From assembly GCF_019357415.1 (NCBI RefSeq), contig NZ_CP048410.1, positions 1,178,001 to 1,242,000 on the forward strand: 64,000 bases of DNA, given 5' to 3'. The stretch's first letter is position 1. Each line of letters opens with the position of its first letter. Positions 32,446 through 42,852 of the stretch are shown here, one piece after another. The DNA is from Gramella sp. MT6. GTDB taxonomy: Bacteria > Bacteroidota > Bacteroidia > Flavobacteriales > Flavobacteriaceae. The notes under the pieces are model-generated. The model was not told the origin of the DNA. It was given only the letters and a program-made list of their open reading frames with translations, and did not search any database. A program made the translations under genes and the position numbers.

Positions 32446-33651
32446 ATGAAAAATGCGATTTGCGCAGTATTTGTGTGTGTTTTGACTTCTTTTAACCTGT
32501 ATTCACAGGAGATTAGCGATACGAAATTCGGTAAAGGATTGATCAATTTCACGGCTAAAGACAGTTCTTTCAGTGTGAAATTTGCCCCAAGGATTCAGTT
32601 TAGGTCACATACCTCGTGGGATTATGATGGTGAAAACTTTGAAGATCCAGAGCAGGCGTTTCTTATTAGAAGAGCCAGATTGAAATTTGATGGTTGGGCA
32701 CTTACTCCAAAACTTAAATACAAGATCGAATTAGGATTATCTAATAATGATATTTCTGGTGCCAGTGAATTTACTAGGAATTCTCCAAGATATATCCTTG
32801 ATGCAGTTCTTAAATGGAATTTCTACGAGAATTTCGAACTATGGGCAGGGCAGACCAAGCTTCCCGGAAACGTCGAACGTGTAGTTTCTTCCGCCAATCT
32901 TCAGTTCATAGATCGTTCTATCCTGAATAGCAGATTCAATATAGACCGTGATATAGGATTGCAGCTTCACCACAAGATAAATATCGGGGAGAACTTCGTG
33001 ATCAAAGAGAAACTGGCCCTTTCCCAGGGTGAGGGGAGAAATATTACTGTTGGTAATCTTGGTGGTTTGCAGTATACCGGTAGACTTGAATTATTACCTT
33101 TCGGTGAATTCATTAATAAAGGAGATTATGTTCAGTCAGACCTTGTAAGAGAACAGACCCCAAAACTGATGTTGGGTGCAGTTTATGATTTTAACGATGA
33201 TGCGGTAAAAACAAGAAGTAACCTGGGTGAATATATGATCCAGGAAGATGGTACTTTATATCAAACAGAAATAACCACATTGTTCCTGGATGCCGTTTTT
33301 AAATATAATGGCTGGTCTATGCAGGCTGAATATGCTAACAGGGACGCAGATGAACCTCTGGCAATAAGAGAGGGTGAGACCAATCTTCCAGATTATGTTG
33401 TTGCTGTAGGAGACGCATTCAACATACAGGCAGGTTACGTTTTCAAAAATAATTATGAGATCGCTGCGCGATATTCTACCAACGATTTTGAAGAAATAAC
33501 AAATTTATTGAGCAGAAAAGAATATACTCTGGGAGGTTCTAAATATATTGTGGGGCATAAATTAAAGATTCAGGCAGATCTGACCTATGCCTTACAGGAC
33601 GATATTAACGATTATATAGCTTTTAGAGCTGGTTTTGATTTTCACTTTTAA
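32446..33651 (+). CDS. Phosphate-type outer-membrane porin (OprP/OprO-like)
   Basis: A 401-residue beta-barrel protein from the ATG at 32446, chosen for its signal peptide (MKNAICAVFVCVLTSFNLYSQ); the upstream in-frame ATG at 32398 is unlikely. It resembles the OprP/OprO family of anion and polyphosphate porins (RIQFRSHTSWDYDGENFEDP, RARLKFDG) and ends in an aromatic barrel strand (AFRAGFDFHF). It is followed by a PiT phosphate transporter, supporting a phosphate role. Confidence 0.83.
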   Translation: MKNAICAVFVCVLTSFNLYSQEISDTKFGKGLINFTAKDSSFSVKFAPRIQFRSHTSWDYDGENFEDPEQAFLIRRARLKFDGWALTPKLKYKIELGLSNNDISGASEFTRNSPRYILDAVLKWNFYENFELWAGQTKLPGNVERVVSSANLQFIDRSILNSRFNIDRDIGLQLHHKINIGENFVIKEKLALSQGEGRNITVGNLGGLQYTGRLELLPFGEFINKGDYVQSDLVREQTPKLMLGAVYDFNDDAVKTRSNLGEYMIQEDGTLYQTEITTLFLDAVFKYNGWSMQAEYANRDADEPLAIREGETNLPDYVVAVGDAFNIQAGYVFKNNYEIAARYSTNDFEEITNLLSRKEYTLGGSKYIVGHKLKIQADLTYALQDDINDYIAFRAGFDFHF

Positions 33652-33721
33652 AAATTAACAATTTGGTAACAGTAAATCCTTAATTTGATTGGATACTTGC
33701 ACCGCTTTTTAAACATAAAAA

Positions 33722-35965
33722 ATGGAAAATATTTATTTGTTGATGTTAGTAGCATTAGTGGTTCTTGCCATCGCCGATCTGGTGGTTGGAGTTAGTAATG
33801 ATGCTGTAAACTTTTTGAACTCAGCTATTGGTTCCAAAGCGATCTCATTTAAGACCATTATGATCGTGGCCAGTCTGGGTATTTTCTTTGGAGCAGTATT
33901 CTCCAGTGGAATGATGGAAGTGGCGCGTAAAGGGATCTTTATGCCAGGTCAGTTCTATTTCGATGAAATCATGATCATTTTTATGGCCGTCATGATCACC
34001 GATATTCTCTTGCTGGACTTTTTTAATACCCTTGGAATGCCAACCTCTACGACGGTATCCATTGTATTTGAATTACTGGGGGCAGCCGTGGTTATGGCCT
34101 TGATAAAAATAAGTGCCTCAGATACGGAAACGCTTTCAAACCTTGCGGGGTATATTAATACAGACAAAGCAGGTGAAATTATCTCGGGGATATTCCTCTC
34201 GGTAATCATCGCCTTTACTATAGGTGCCCTTGTACAGTGGCTTTCAAGATTGGTTTTTTCATTTGAATATGAAAAGAAAGTGAAAAATTTTGGAGCCATT
34301 TTTGGTGGAGTTTGTTTAACTGCTATAGGTTACTTTATTTTCTTTAAAGGTCTTAAAGGAACTCCTTATTATGACAGCTTTAAAGACATACTTTCCAGCC
34401 AGGTTTATGCCGTAATAGGAGTAAGCTTTGTTTTCTGGACCTTGTTCTCATGGTTGTTCATGAAGATCTTCAAGAAAAGTATCCTTATTATAGTTATCGC
34501 AATCGGAACCTTTGGTCTTGCCCTCGCTTTTTCCGGAAATGACCTGGTGAACTTTATCGGGGTGCCAATGGCAGCTTACCATTCTTATGAAGCATGGGCT
34601 GCATCTGGACAGGCGGCATCTGCGTTCTCTATGGAAGTTCTGAGAGAGAAAGTACCGGCAGAACCTATCCTGTTATTTATCTCAGGAGGTGTTATGGTTT
34701 TAACCCTATGGTTCTCTAAAAAAGCAAGAAGTGTTGCTGAAACTGAAATTGGTCTTTCAAGACAAGGTCACGGAACAGAAAAGTTCGATCCTAATATGCT
34801 TTCCAGAGCAGTAGTTGCCGGAAGTACGAAACTTGCAGATGGGTTAAGACATATCCTTCCTGTTGGAACAAAAAAGAGGATCAGTAAGAGCTTTGAAAAA
34901 CCAGATGATATTCTGGTTGGAGATAAGGCTGAAGAACAACCGGCTTTTGATATGATAAGAGCTTCTATTAACCTTACCGTTGCCGGAGTTCTGATATCTA
35001 TCGCGACCTCATACAAACTACCATTATCAACTACCTATGTAACCTTTATGGTGGCTATGGGTACTTCCCTGGCAGATAAAGCCTGGGGAAGAGAAAGTGC
35101 AGTCTATAGAGTTGCTGGTGTACTGAACGTGATTGGTGGATGGTTCTTTACAGCTTTTAGTGCTTTTACCGCTGCCGGGATCCTTACCTATATCATCTTC
35201 CTTGGAAAGGGACCTGCGATAGCAATTCTATTATTAGTAGCTATAGGACTTTTGGTGAGAAACTATATTTCTCATAAGAACAAGGCGATCGCGAAAGCAG
35301 ATAAGTCCGGACTAAAAAAATCTGAAAGTAAGACCGTACAGGGAATTATTGCCGAAAGTGCAGAAAATATTTCTAACGTTGTTTCCAGGTCTAATAAGAT
35401 CTATTCAGATGTATTGACCGGTCTGGCAAAACAGGATAAAAAGAAACTTAAAAAGAGTAAGAAAGGTGTAGATAAGCTTGAGGCTGAAATTGAGGACCTT
35501 CGTGATCATATTTTCTTCTTTATCAAAAGTCTTGATGAGACAAGTGTAAGAGGAAGTAGTTTTTATATTACGATACTTGGTCATTTAACCGATATCGCTC
35601 AGTCTCTGGAATATATTTCTAAAAAGAGCTACAAGCATATCAACAATAACCATAAGCCGCTTAGATATAATCAAATTACAGATCTTAAGGAGATCGATGA
35701 TACTTTAAGTGATCTATTAGGTAAGATCGACCGGATATTTACAGATAAGAGATTTGAATATATAAGTGATATTGTAGATTCTAAAGCAGAGATTCTTAAA
35801 AGTATCAATGATAAGATAGAAAAACAGGTTTCAAGAACCAGAACAGAAGAATCCAGTCCTAAGAACACGACGCTATACTTCAACATTCTGCTTGAAACTA
35901 AAGAATTGATGAATGCTATTATGAACCTGATGGAAGAATATAATTCCAGCTACAAAAAGGTATAA
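33722..35965 (+). CDS. PiT-family inorganic phosphate transporter with a PhoU-like C-terminal region
   Basis: A 747-residue protein. The N-terminal part is a PiT membrane transporter with two copies of the family motif (VGVSNDAVNFLNSAIGSKAI; and the distal LPLSTTYVTFMVAMGTSLAD), about residues 1-520. The remaining roughly 230 residues form helical, charged repeats resembling PhoU (KIYSDVLTGLAKQDKKKL onward), an extension absent from typical PiT proteins. It imports phosphate coupled to cations. It follows the porin by 70 nt. Confidence 0.88.
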   Translation: MENIYLLMLVALVVLAIADLVVGVSNDAVNFLNSAIGSKAISFKTIMIVASLGIFFGAVFSSGMMEVARKGIFMPGQFYFDEIMIIFMAVMITDILLLDFFNTLGMPTSTTVSIVFELLGAAVVMALIKISASDTETLSNLAGYINTDKAGEIISGIFLSVIIAFTIGALVQWLSRLVFSFEYEKKVKNFGAIFGGVCLTAIGYFIFFKGLKGTPYYDSFKDILSSQVYAVIGVSFVFWTLFSWLFMKIFKKSILIIVIAIGTFGLALAFSGNDLVNFIGVPMAAYHSYEAWAASGQAASAFSMEVLREKVPAEPILLFISGGVMVLTLWFSKKARSVAETEIGLSRQGHGTEKFDPNMLSRAVVAGSTKLADGLRHILPVGTKKRISKSFEKPDDILVGDKAEEQPAFDMIRASINLTVAGVLISIATSYKLPLSTTYVTFMVAMGTSLADKAWGRESAVYRVAGVLNVIGGWFFTAFSAFTAAGILTYIIFLGKGPAIAILLLVAIGLLVRNYISHKNKAIAKADKSGLKKSESKTVQGIIAESAENISNVVSRSNKIYSDVLTGLAKQDKKKLKKSKKGVDKLEAEIEDLRDHIFFFIKSLDETSVRGSSFYITILGHLTDIAQSLEYISKKSYKHINNNHKPLRYNQITDLKEIDDTLSDLLGKIDRIFTDKRFEYISDIVDSKAEILKSINDKIEKQVSRTRTEESSPKNTTLYFNILLETKELMNAIMNLMEEYNSSYKKV

Positions 35966-35984
35966 TCAATTAATAGATAAATTA

Positions 35985-36014
35985 AAAAGCCACCTCATTG
36001 GAGGTGGTTTTTTT
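35985..36014. terminator. Bidirectional terminator
   Basis: AAAGCCACCTC and GAGGTGGTTT pair around an ATTG loop with one wobble and a T-run on the + strand. It lies between the convergent PiT and DsbD-N genes. Confidence 0.8.
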
Positions 36015-36459
36015 ATATACTAATGTCAAATTTCAATTCCCTGGGAAAATAGCATTTTTTATCATCGCAGGCCTGGTAGGTAAGTATTCCTTTTAATAAA
36101 TTGGAACCTGAAGTTTCTGAATTTAAGGCTTTCAAATGCACTTTAGCCTGGAATTCATCACTGATCACCATATGAGGGGTTTCATCTAAAACTACGGTGT
36201 CGTAAACTGGTACAATGAGCTCCTGTAGTGAAATGGTGTAGGATTCGGAGGTTTCAAAGTATATACTTGTTGGTATGATGTTCTCTGGTACTTCTTTATT
36301 GCTTTGAATATGATATCCAGGTTTTATGGTAAATAATAATATGACTTCGGTATAATCTTTATTTGAACTAATTGTGGTCTCTTCATTTTTCAGAACCACA
36401 AAATCGTTTTGTACTGCAATGAATATAGAGGTAATGAATATTAGCTTATAAAAGCTCAT
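36013..36459 (-). CDS. Stand-alone DsbD N-terminal domain-like protein
   Basis: A 148-residue secreted protein from the ATG at 36457-36459 (MSFYKLIFITSIFIAVQ signal peptide). The body matches the DsbD alpha immunoglobulin-like domain: KPGYHIQSN and the redox pair in QACDDKKCYFP. In full DsbD this domain passes electrons from the membrane domain to periplasmic thiol proteins. It overlaps the upstream TlpA-like gene by 14 nt, so the pair is translationally coupled and the TlpA-like protein is its likely redox partner. Confidence 0.82.
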   Translation of the reverse strand: MSFYKLIFITSIFIAVQNDFVVLKNEETTISSNKDYTEVILLFTIKPGYHIQSNKEVPENIIPTSIYFETSESYTISLQELIVPVYDTVVLDETPHMVISDEFQAKVHLKALNSETSGSNLLKGILTYQACDDKKCYFPRELKFDISI

Positions 36460-37036
36460 TGAGTTTTGCTTTAAGGTCAAGGAGTTTAGCATCAAAATTC
36501 TTAGAATCCAGCAGGGACATGAACCTAATCTTACCTTCTTGGTCTATGATAAGATTGGAAGCAAGCATAACTTCATCTCGTGCCAGGTCTGGAAGAATAT
36601 TCTCCGGGGCGAAACTTGCGGCAACGCTGCCATCTGTATCTAACAGGATGGGAAAAGACAGATTGTGTTTGTTTTTTAGTTGCTGTTCTACCAGTTCTTT
36701 TGATTCTTTTACGTCGATAATTAATACTTCAACTCCCTTACTTTTATATTCCTGATATAGTTTTTCTAAATGCGGAGCTTCGGCGTTACAGAAAGGACAC
36801 CAGGTCGTAGCAATATGTAGTACAAGTATTTTATCGTTATAATCCTGTAGTTTAACTATTTCTCCTTCAAGATTTGGTAATTCAAAATCTGGCGCCTCTT
36901 TTTTGTAGTCTATTTCAGAGGTTTCTTTTTCATCCTTTTCAGTTTGAGCATAAATTTCCTTAGAAAAACTGAAACTTAAAATCAGGTTGAAAATAATTAA
37001 AACTGCCAACCTTCTTAGTTCTAATCTTGCGTTCAT
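36446..37036 (-). CDS. TlpA-family secreted thioredoxin-like oxidoreductase
   Basis: A 196-residue protein with a hydrophobic signal segment and an AhpC/TSA-Redoxin fold: EAPDFELPNLEGEIVKL, active site TTWCPFCNAEAPHLEKLY, and the conserved LIIDVKES strand. It probably reduces periplasmic disulfides or supports cytochrome maturation. The DsbD-N-like gene overlaps its 3' end by 14 nt. Confidence 0.87.
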   Translation of the reverse strand: MNARLELRRLAVLIIFNLILSFSFSKEIYAQTEKDEKETSEIDYKKEAPDFELPNLEGEIVKLQDYNDKILVLHIATTWCPFCNAEAPHLEKLYQEYKSKGVEVLIIDVKESKELVEQQLKNKHNLSFPILLDTDGSVAASFAPENILPDLARDEVMLASNLIIDQEGKIRFMSLLDSKNFDAKLLDLKAKLNELL

Positions 37037-37329
37037 AAAACATAAATTTAATAGGTTGAATGTCTGAAAAACAGATTATTATAAATTTAATATTAAATAA
37101 TTTTTCATGGGAATATTACTAGCAAAATTACGTCTACTATGTTGTTTTAACTGAAATTAACATCGTAAGGTTCTTACGCTTAAAAAGTTCATTTTTAGGT
37201 CGTTTGTCGAGTTTTTTGAGGAGTATATAGAAAAGGTTGGCTTATGTTTTTCTACGGGGTTTAAGAAATATATTTTCGCGCTGCCCCAATAATCTATTAC
37301 GATCTAGCCTACTATATCGAAAAATAGAA
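37037..37329. other. Divergent intergenic region with a short inverted repeat
   Basis: The only structure seen is CGTAAG (37164-37169) with CTTACG (37173-37178) around GTT. Promoters for the TlpA-like and lipoprotein genes should be here, but no consensus box is clear. Confidence 0.4.
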
Positions 37330-37830
37330 ATGACATTAATAAAGAATGTATTCTCTGAATACAAATTTGCCCCAACACTTTTTAATGGCCGTTTTTTTGG
37401 TCGAATTTTAAAGTTGATTTTTTTTGTAGTCTTTTTCTTATCAATGACAGGATGTAATCCTGTGGCTCTGGTGAATCCGGCTAGCTATGGAGATAAATGG
37501 GATAACACCTATTTATGGTTCAAACCTGGAGAAATGACTACAATTTACATTTCTGATAACGGTGACCCTAACACCGCTGAGCCTATCCCAAACGATAGTG
37601 AATTTCTTATAGAATGGGATAAGAAAAATGAGGTCTACAATCTTAAAGTAACTTCATATTATCAGGATATAGATTTTGCCTGGTTTACCGGCTATGATGC
37701 TGAAAATGCTTCTGAAGAAATCCCATGGGTTCAAAACGGAAATACCATTGAACTGCAAAGTTCGAAATTATTGGATCCAACCGATGGCGAAATGTACCAG
37801 ATCTCGATCTCCGAAGATCTGAAAGATTAA
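37330..37830 (+). CDS. Hypothetical lipoprotein
   Basis: A 166-residue protein from the ATG at 37330, the first Met before a lipobox-like FLSMTGC. The N-terminus before the cysteine is unusually long (about 41 residues), so a later non-ATG start is possible. The mature part (NPVALVNPASYGDKWDNTYL...) has no family that I recognise. It precedes the macrodomain-pncB-pncA operon by 57 nt and may be transcribed with it. Confidence 0.65.
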   Translation: MTLIKNVFSEYKFAPTLFNGRFFGRILKLIFFVVFFLSMTGCNPVALVNPASYGDKWDNTYLWFKPGEMTTIYISDNGDPNTAEPIPNDSEFLIEWDKKNEVYNLKVTSYYQDIDFAWFTGYDAENASEEIPWVQNGNTIELQSSKLLDPTDGEMYQISISEDLKD

Positions 37831-37887
37831 TACCGGGTTAATATTTTTCCCTTCTTTTGAATATTGCGTAAATTATACCTAAAAAGT

Positions 37888-38424
37888 ATGGTTTACAACG
37901 ATCAAAATATTCAAATAGAGGTCTCTAAAGGCGATATTACAGATCAGCCAGATCTCGAGGTTGTAGTGAATGCAGCCAATGCTCAACTTGCCCCGGGTGG
38001 AGGAGTTGCCGGTGCAATTCATCAGAAAGCCGGCCAAGGACTTTATAAAGAATGCAAACCACTTGCTCCCATTTATCCTGGAGAAGCTGTAATTACTAAT
38101 GCTTATAATCTTCCTAATAAAAAGGTGATCCATTGCCTGGGTCCTGTATATGGTCGTGATAAACCTGAAAAGGAATTGTTAGCTTCCTGCTACAGGAACA
38201 GTTTACGACTAGCTGAAAAGGAAAAACTCGTTTCCATCGGTTTTCCGGGAATCTCCACGGGAATCTTCGGTTATCCTCCAGATCTCGCCGTAGAGGTTGT
38301 TTTTAATACAGTTTTAGGAGAACTGCCGCAACTCGAGCATCTCAAAAAGATTAAATTTGTAGTGTTCAATGACCAGGATCTCCAGCTATATACAACTAAA
38401 TTAAAGGAGATAAGCGATAGCTAA
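37888..38424 (+). CDS. Macrodomain ADP-ribose hydrolase (MacroD-type)
   Basis: A 178-residue macrodomain from the ATG at 37888 (a TTG 24 nt upstream is open but unlikely). It has the ADP-ribose-binding sequences VVVNAANAQLAPGGGVAGAI and GISTGIFGYPPDLAVEV characteristic of MacroD-type enzymes that remove ADP-ribose from proteins or hydrolyse O-acetyl-ADP-ribose. It starts an operon with pncB (14 nt) and pncA (4-nt overlap), tying ADP-ribose turnover to NAD salvage. Confidence 0.9.
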   Translation: MVYNDQNIQIEVSKGDITDQPDLEVVVNAANAQLAPGGGVAGAIHQKAGQGLYKECKPLAPIYPGEAVITNAYNLPNKKVIHCLGPVYGRDKPEKELLASCYRNSLRLAEKEKLVSIGFPGISTGIFGYPPDLAVEVVFNTVLGELPQLEHLKKIKFVVFNDQDLQLYTTKLKEISDS

Positions 38425-38438
38425 CCAATTCCAATTCC

Positions 38439-39851
38439 ATGAATAATTTTTCTGCTACTTATACAGACCAGTACCAACTTTCTATGGCCCAGGTATACTT
38501 TAAAAAGGGTCATAGAGATCATAATGCGATATTCGATTATTATTTTAGGAAACTTCCATACGATGGTGGGTATGCTGTTTTTTCAGGTTTGGAAGACCTT
38601 TTGAAAACAATTTCAGAATTAAGGTTTACAGATAATGATCTTGAATTCTTGAAAAAACAGGGATTTGAAGATGATTTTATAAAATACCTAAGGGATTTTC
38701 GTTTCAGGGGAACGATCTATTCTGCCAGCGAAGGAGATGTGGTTTTTCCCACCCGGCCCGTTCTTCAGGTGAAGGCGAATATTATTGAAGCCCAGATCAT
38801 AGAAACTATCCTCCTGAACCTGCTTAATTTTCAAACCTTAATTGCCACGAAAGCAAGTAGGATAAGATTGGTTGCAGGTGATGCCACTTTGCTGGATTTT
38901 GGCCTTAGAAGAGCTCAGGCAACTGGTGGGTTCTATGCTTCGCGTGCAGCAGTAGTAGGAGGCTTCGATGGGACCAGTAATGTTATGGCAGGTAAGATTT
39001 TCGATATTCCGGTTTCGGGAACTATGGCCCATTCTTTTATTCAAAGTTATGATGATGAGCTGGAAGCTTTCCGTGATTTTGCTGAAGGAAGACCAGATGG
39101 ATGTGTGTTACTGGTTGACACTTATAATACTTTGAAGAGTGGTGTTCCTAATGCTATTAAAGTTGCTAAAGAAATGGAGGCGAGAGGAGAAAAGTTATTA
39201 GCAATAAGGCTTGATAGTGGCGACCTCTCCTATTTCGCTAAAGAGAGTCGAAAGCTTTTAGATGAAGCAGGCCTCGATTATGTGCAGATCGCAGCCTCTA
39301 ATCAACTGGATGAGCATGTGATTAAAAGTTTATTGGAACAACAGGCTCCTATAGATATTTTTGGAGTCGGGACTAATCTCGTTACCGGGGATCCAGATGG
39401 CGCCCTGGATGGGGTGTATAAACTTGCTTATTCCAATGGGAAACCCAGGATCAAGATCTCTGAAAGTATCTTTAAGGTAACGCTTCCGCATAAAAAGCAG
39501 GTTTTCAGGATGAAAGATGATCATGGAAAATGCATTGGTGCAGATGCCATTGGTTTATTTGAGGAGAGAAAAATCTCTGAAATGTTTCATCCTTTTGAGC
39601 CATATAAATCTATGAAAGTTGAAAGTTTTCATCAGGAACCTTTACTTCAAAAAGTAATGGAAAATGGTGAAATGCTTATAAATAAAAGGAGTCTGAAAGA
39701 AATTTCAGAATATAGTTTAACCCGTCTTTCAGAATTGCCTATAGAATATAAGAGATTCAATAATCCGCATATCTATAAAATTGGAATTAGTGAAAGACTA
39801 AGGGATGAAAGGGAAAAGCTTATTAGGTCTTCAAAACAAAAATTGAAATGA
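38439..39851 (+). CDS. pncB: Nicotinate phosphoribosyltransferase PncB
   Basis: A 470-residue enzyme with the NAPRTase signatures FDYYFRKLPYDGGYAVFSGL, LLDFGLRRAQATGGFYASRA and IRLDSGDLSYFAKESR, the last for phosphoribosyl binding. It converts nicotinate and PRPP to nicotinate mononucleotide in the Preiss-Handler pathway. Its 3' end overlaps pncA by 4 nt, so the deamidase product is channelled to the next NAD salvage step. Confidence 0.95.
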   Translation: MNNFSATYTDQYQLSMAQVYFKKGHRDHNAIFDYYFRKLPYDGGYAVFSGLEDLLKTISELRFTDNDLEFLKKQGFEDDFIKYLRDFRFRGTIYSASEGDVVFPTRPVLQVKANIIEAQIIETILLNLLNFQTLIATKASRIRLVAGDATLLDFGLRRAQATGGFYASRAAVVGGFDGTSNVMAGKIFDIPVSGTMAHSFIQSYDDELEAFRDFAEGRPDGCVLLVDTYNTLKSGVPNAIKVAKEMEARGEKLLAIRLDSGDLSYFAKESRKLLDEAGLDYVQIAASNQLDEHVIKSLLEQQAPIDIFGVGTNLVTGDPDGALDGVYKLAYSNGKPRIKISESIFKVTLPHKKQVFRMKDDHGKCIGADAIGLFEERKISEMFHPFEPYKSMKVESFHQEPLLQKVMENGEMLINKRSLKEISEYSLTRLSELPIEYKRFNNPHIYKIGISERLRDEREKLIRSSKQKLK

Positions 39852-40462
39852 AAGTACTTGTACTTATAGATGTTCAGAATGATTTTATGCCTGGTGGCGC
39901 GCTTGCCGTACCCAAAGGAGATGAAATTGTGCCATTAATAAACAGGTTGGAAGAAAAATTTGATCTGGTGATCGCCACCCAGGATTGGCATCCTACCGGT
40001 CACGCTAGTTTTGCATCCTCTCATGAAGGTAAAAAGGAATTCGAAGCCATTAAGTTAGATGGATTGGACCAGGTGATGTGGCCAGAACATTGTATACAGA
40101 ATACTCAAGGAGCAGAGTTTCATCCAGACCTGAACACTTCTAGGATCGAGGCGATTTTCAGAAAGGGAACTAATAAGAAAATAGATAGTTACAGTGGCTT
40201 TTACGATAACGCGCATTTAAAATCTACCGGTCTTAGCGGATATCTTAAAGAAAAGAAAGTTGAAGAGCTGTATTTTGCTGGTCTCGCAGCGGAATACTGT
40301 GTTTATTTTTCGATCATAGACGCTTTGGGAGAAGGATTTAAATCGATTTTGATCGAAGACGCAACAAGGGCATTGAATAATGATGAATATGAAAAGGCCA
40401 GAATTGATATTTTGAGAAAAGGAGGAAAGGTGATCAAATCTACCGAACTCTCATTAACTTAA
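39848..40462 (+). CDS. pncA: Nicotinamidase PncA
   Basis: A 204-residue isochorismatase-fold amidase with the catalytic Asp in IDVQNDF, metal ligands in TQDWHPTGHASFASSH, lysine in RKGTNKKIDSYSGF and nucleophile Cys in GLAAEYCV. It deamidates nicotinamide to nicotinate. Its ATG overlaps the pncB stop (ATGA) and its stop overlaps by 4 bp the tail of the convergent outer-membrane protein gene. Confidence 0.94.
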   Translation: MKVLVLIDVQNDFMPGGALAVPKGDEIVPLINRLEEKFDLVIATQDWHPTGHASFASSHEGKKEFEAIKLDGLDQVMWPEHCIQNTQGAEFHPDLNTSRIEAIFRKGTNKKIDSYSGFYDNAHLKSTGLSGYLKEKKVEELYFAGLAAEYCVYFSIIDALGEGFKSILIEDATRALNNDEYEKARIDILRKGGKVIKSTELSLT

Positions 40463-41232
40463 TTAAGATATAAAATATAGCCCAGGTTGAACCAGAGAAC
40501 AAAATCATTGAATTTATTCTGGGGCCCCTGTACATCAAGCCCATCAATCTTGTCTGAATCATAATAAATTGCCCTGGCTTCTAGCTGCAGGTCATTCTGT
40601 CTGCCCAGCCTGTACCTTACTCCGGCACTTCCACTAATAGAAAAAGTACTTCCGCTTTCAAGAAAAATCCCATCTTCAAAGGTATTGAACAACACTTTAG
40701 GGTCGTCTAAAGGCCCAAGTTCTGAATAGGCATCGGGATTATAATAAACATAATTTGCTCCAAGGCTTAGGAACGGAGCGAAAAGAACAGCAAAATCCCT
40801 GGCTTCCTTTATTCCGAAGAAATGATACTCCAGCGCCAGGCCACCCTGGTAGAGTTCGGTGTTCCCGTGCATCGCTCTTAGTTGTCTTCCTCCTTCAGTA
40901 TTTTTGGAAGCTACAGGTCCAAAATGGTCTAAATTAGAACGCATATAGTCGATCTCGGCGCGAATTCTAAAGTGTTTTCTAAAAAATAGGTTGGTAGGTT
41001 TACAATTGCAATAGGGCTTGTAAGCCAAATTAGCATAATACACCAGTCCAACTCCAAAACCTTCATTTTCCAGGTTATTTCTCACATTCCATCTTTCTCC
41101 ATAATCTGTAAAGAAACCTGCAGGGCCGGTAATAACACCTACTTCATGTGAGACATATAATTGACTATAAGCCTTGCCCGACCAAAGCGAGAGAAGCAAA
41201 GTAATAATAATTATTGCTCTGGTTTTAATCAT
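40459..41232 (-). CDS. Outer-membrane beta-barrel-like protein
   Basis: A 257-residue protein with a signal peptide (TRAIIIITLLLSLWSGKAYS) and alternating aromatic strands, including SHEVGVITGPAGFFTDYGER and a terminal NLGYILYLN. I associate this pattern with a conserved flavobacterial outer-membrane protein family of unknown function (named THC0290_0291 in databases), without having run a search. It is convergent with pncA. Confidence 0.7.
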   Translation of the reverse strand: MIKTRAIIIITLLLSLWSGKAYSQLYVSHEVGVITGPAGFFTDYGERWNVRNNLENEGFGVGLVYYANLAYKPYCNCKPTNLFFRKHFRIRAEIDYMRSNLDHFGPVASKNTEGGRQLRAMHGNTELYQGGLALEYHFFGIKEARDFAVLFAPFLSLGANYVYYNPDAYSELGPLDDPKVLFNTFEDGIFLESGSTFSISGSAGVRYRLGRQNDLQLEARAIYYDSDKIDGLDVQGPQNKFNDFVLWFNLGYILYLN

Positions 41233-41373
41233 GAGGGTTGACTAGCAGTGTAGGCAAATATAGCAAAATACAATAACGGAATTTTAATTGAACTTAGTAT
41301 TATAGGGCTTTTCATATAAAAGTTAATTTTATATCAAATGACAGAATGAAACTTTTAATCATTAAAGAATATT

Positions 41374-41381
41374 TATATTTG
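41374..41381 (+). promoter_or_regulatory. -7 element of the gdhA promoter
   Basis: TATATTTG fits the Bacteroidota TANNTTTG box exactly, 50 bp before the start codon. A clear upstream TTTG is not seen, only TTTT about 17 nt upstream. Confidence 0.5.
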
Positions 41382-41389
41382 CAGCGTAA

Positions 41390-42775
<1,386 letters not shown>

Positions 42776-42797
42776 AGATCAATTATATATAATTACA

Positions 42798-42828
42798 AAG
42801 AGCCGCTTTTTAAAAGCGGCTTTTTTTA
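42798..42828 (+). terminator. gdhA terminator
   Basis: AGCCGCTTT and AAAGCGGCT form a perfect stem around a short AT-loop, followed by seven T. Confidence 0.85.
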
Positions 42829-42852
42829 TAAATTCACCCCAAATTTTCCTGA

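Noticed and set aside
37864..37887. An upstream TTG start extending the macrodomain protein by eight residues
   Set aside because: The ATG at 37888 starts the conserved macrodomain fold directly, and the extension adds no known motif.
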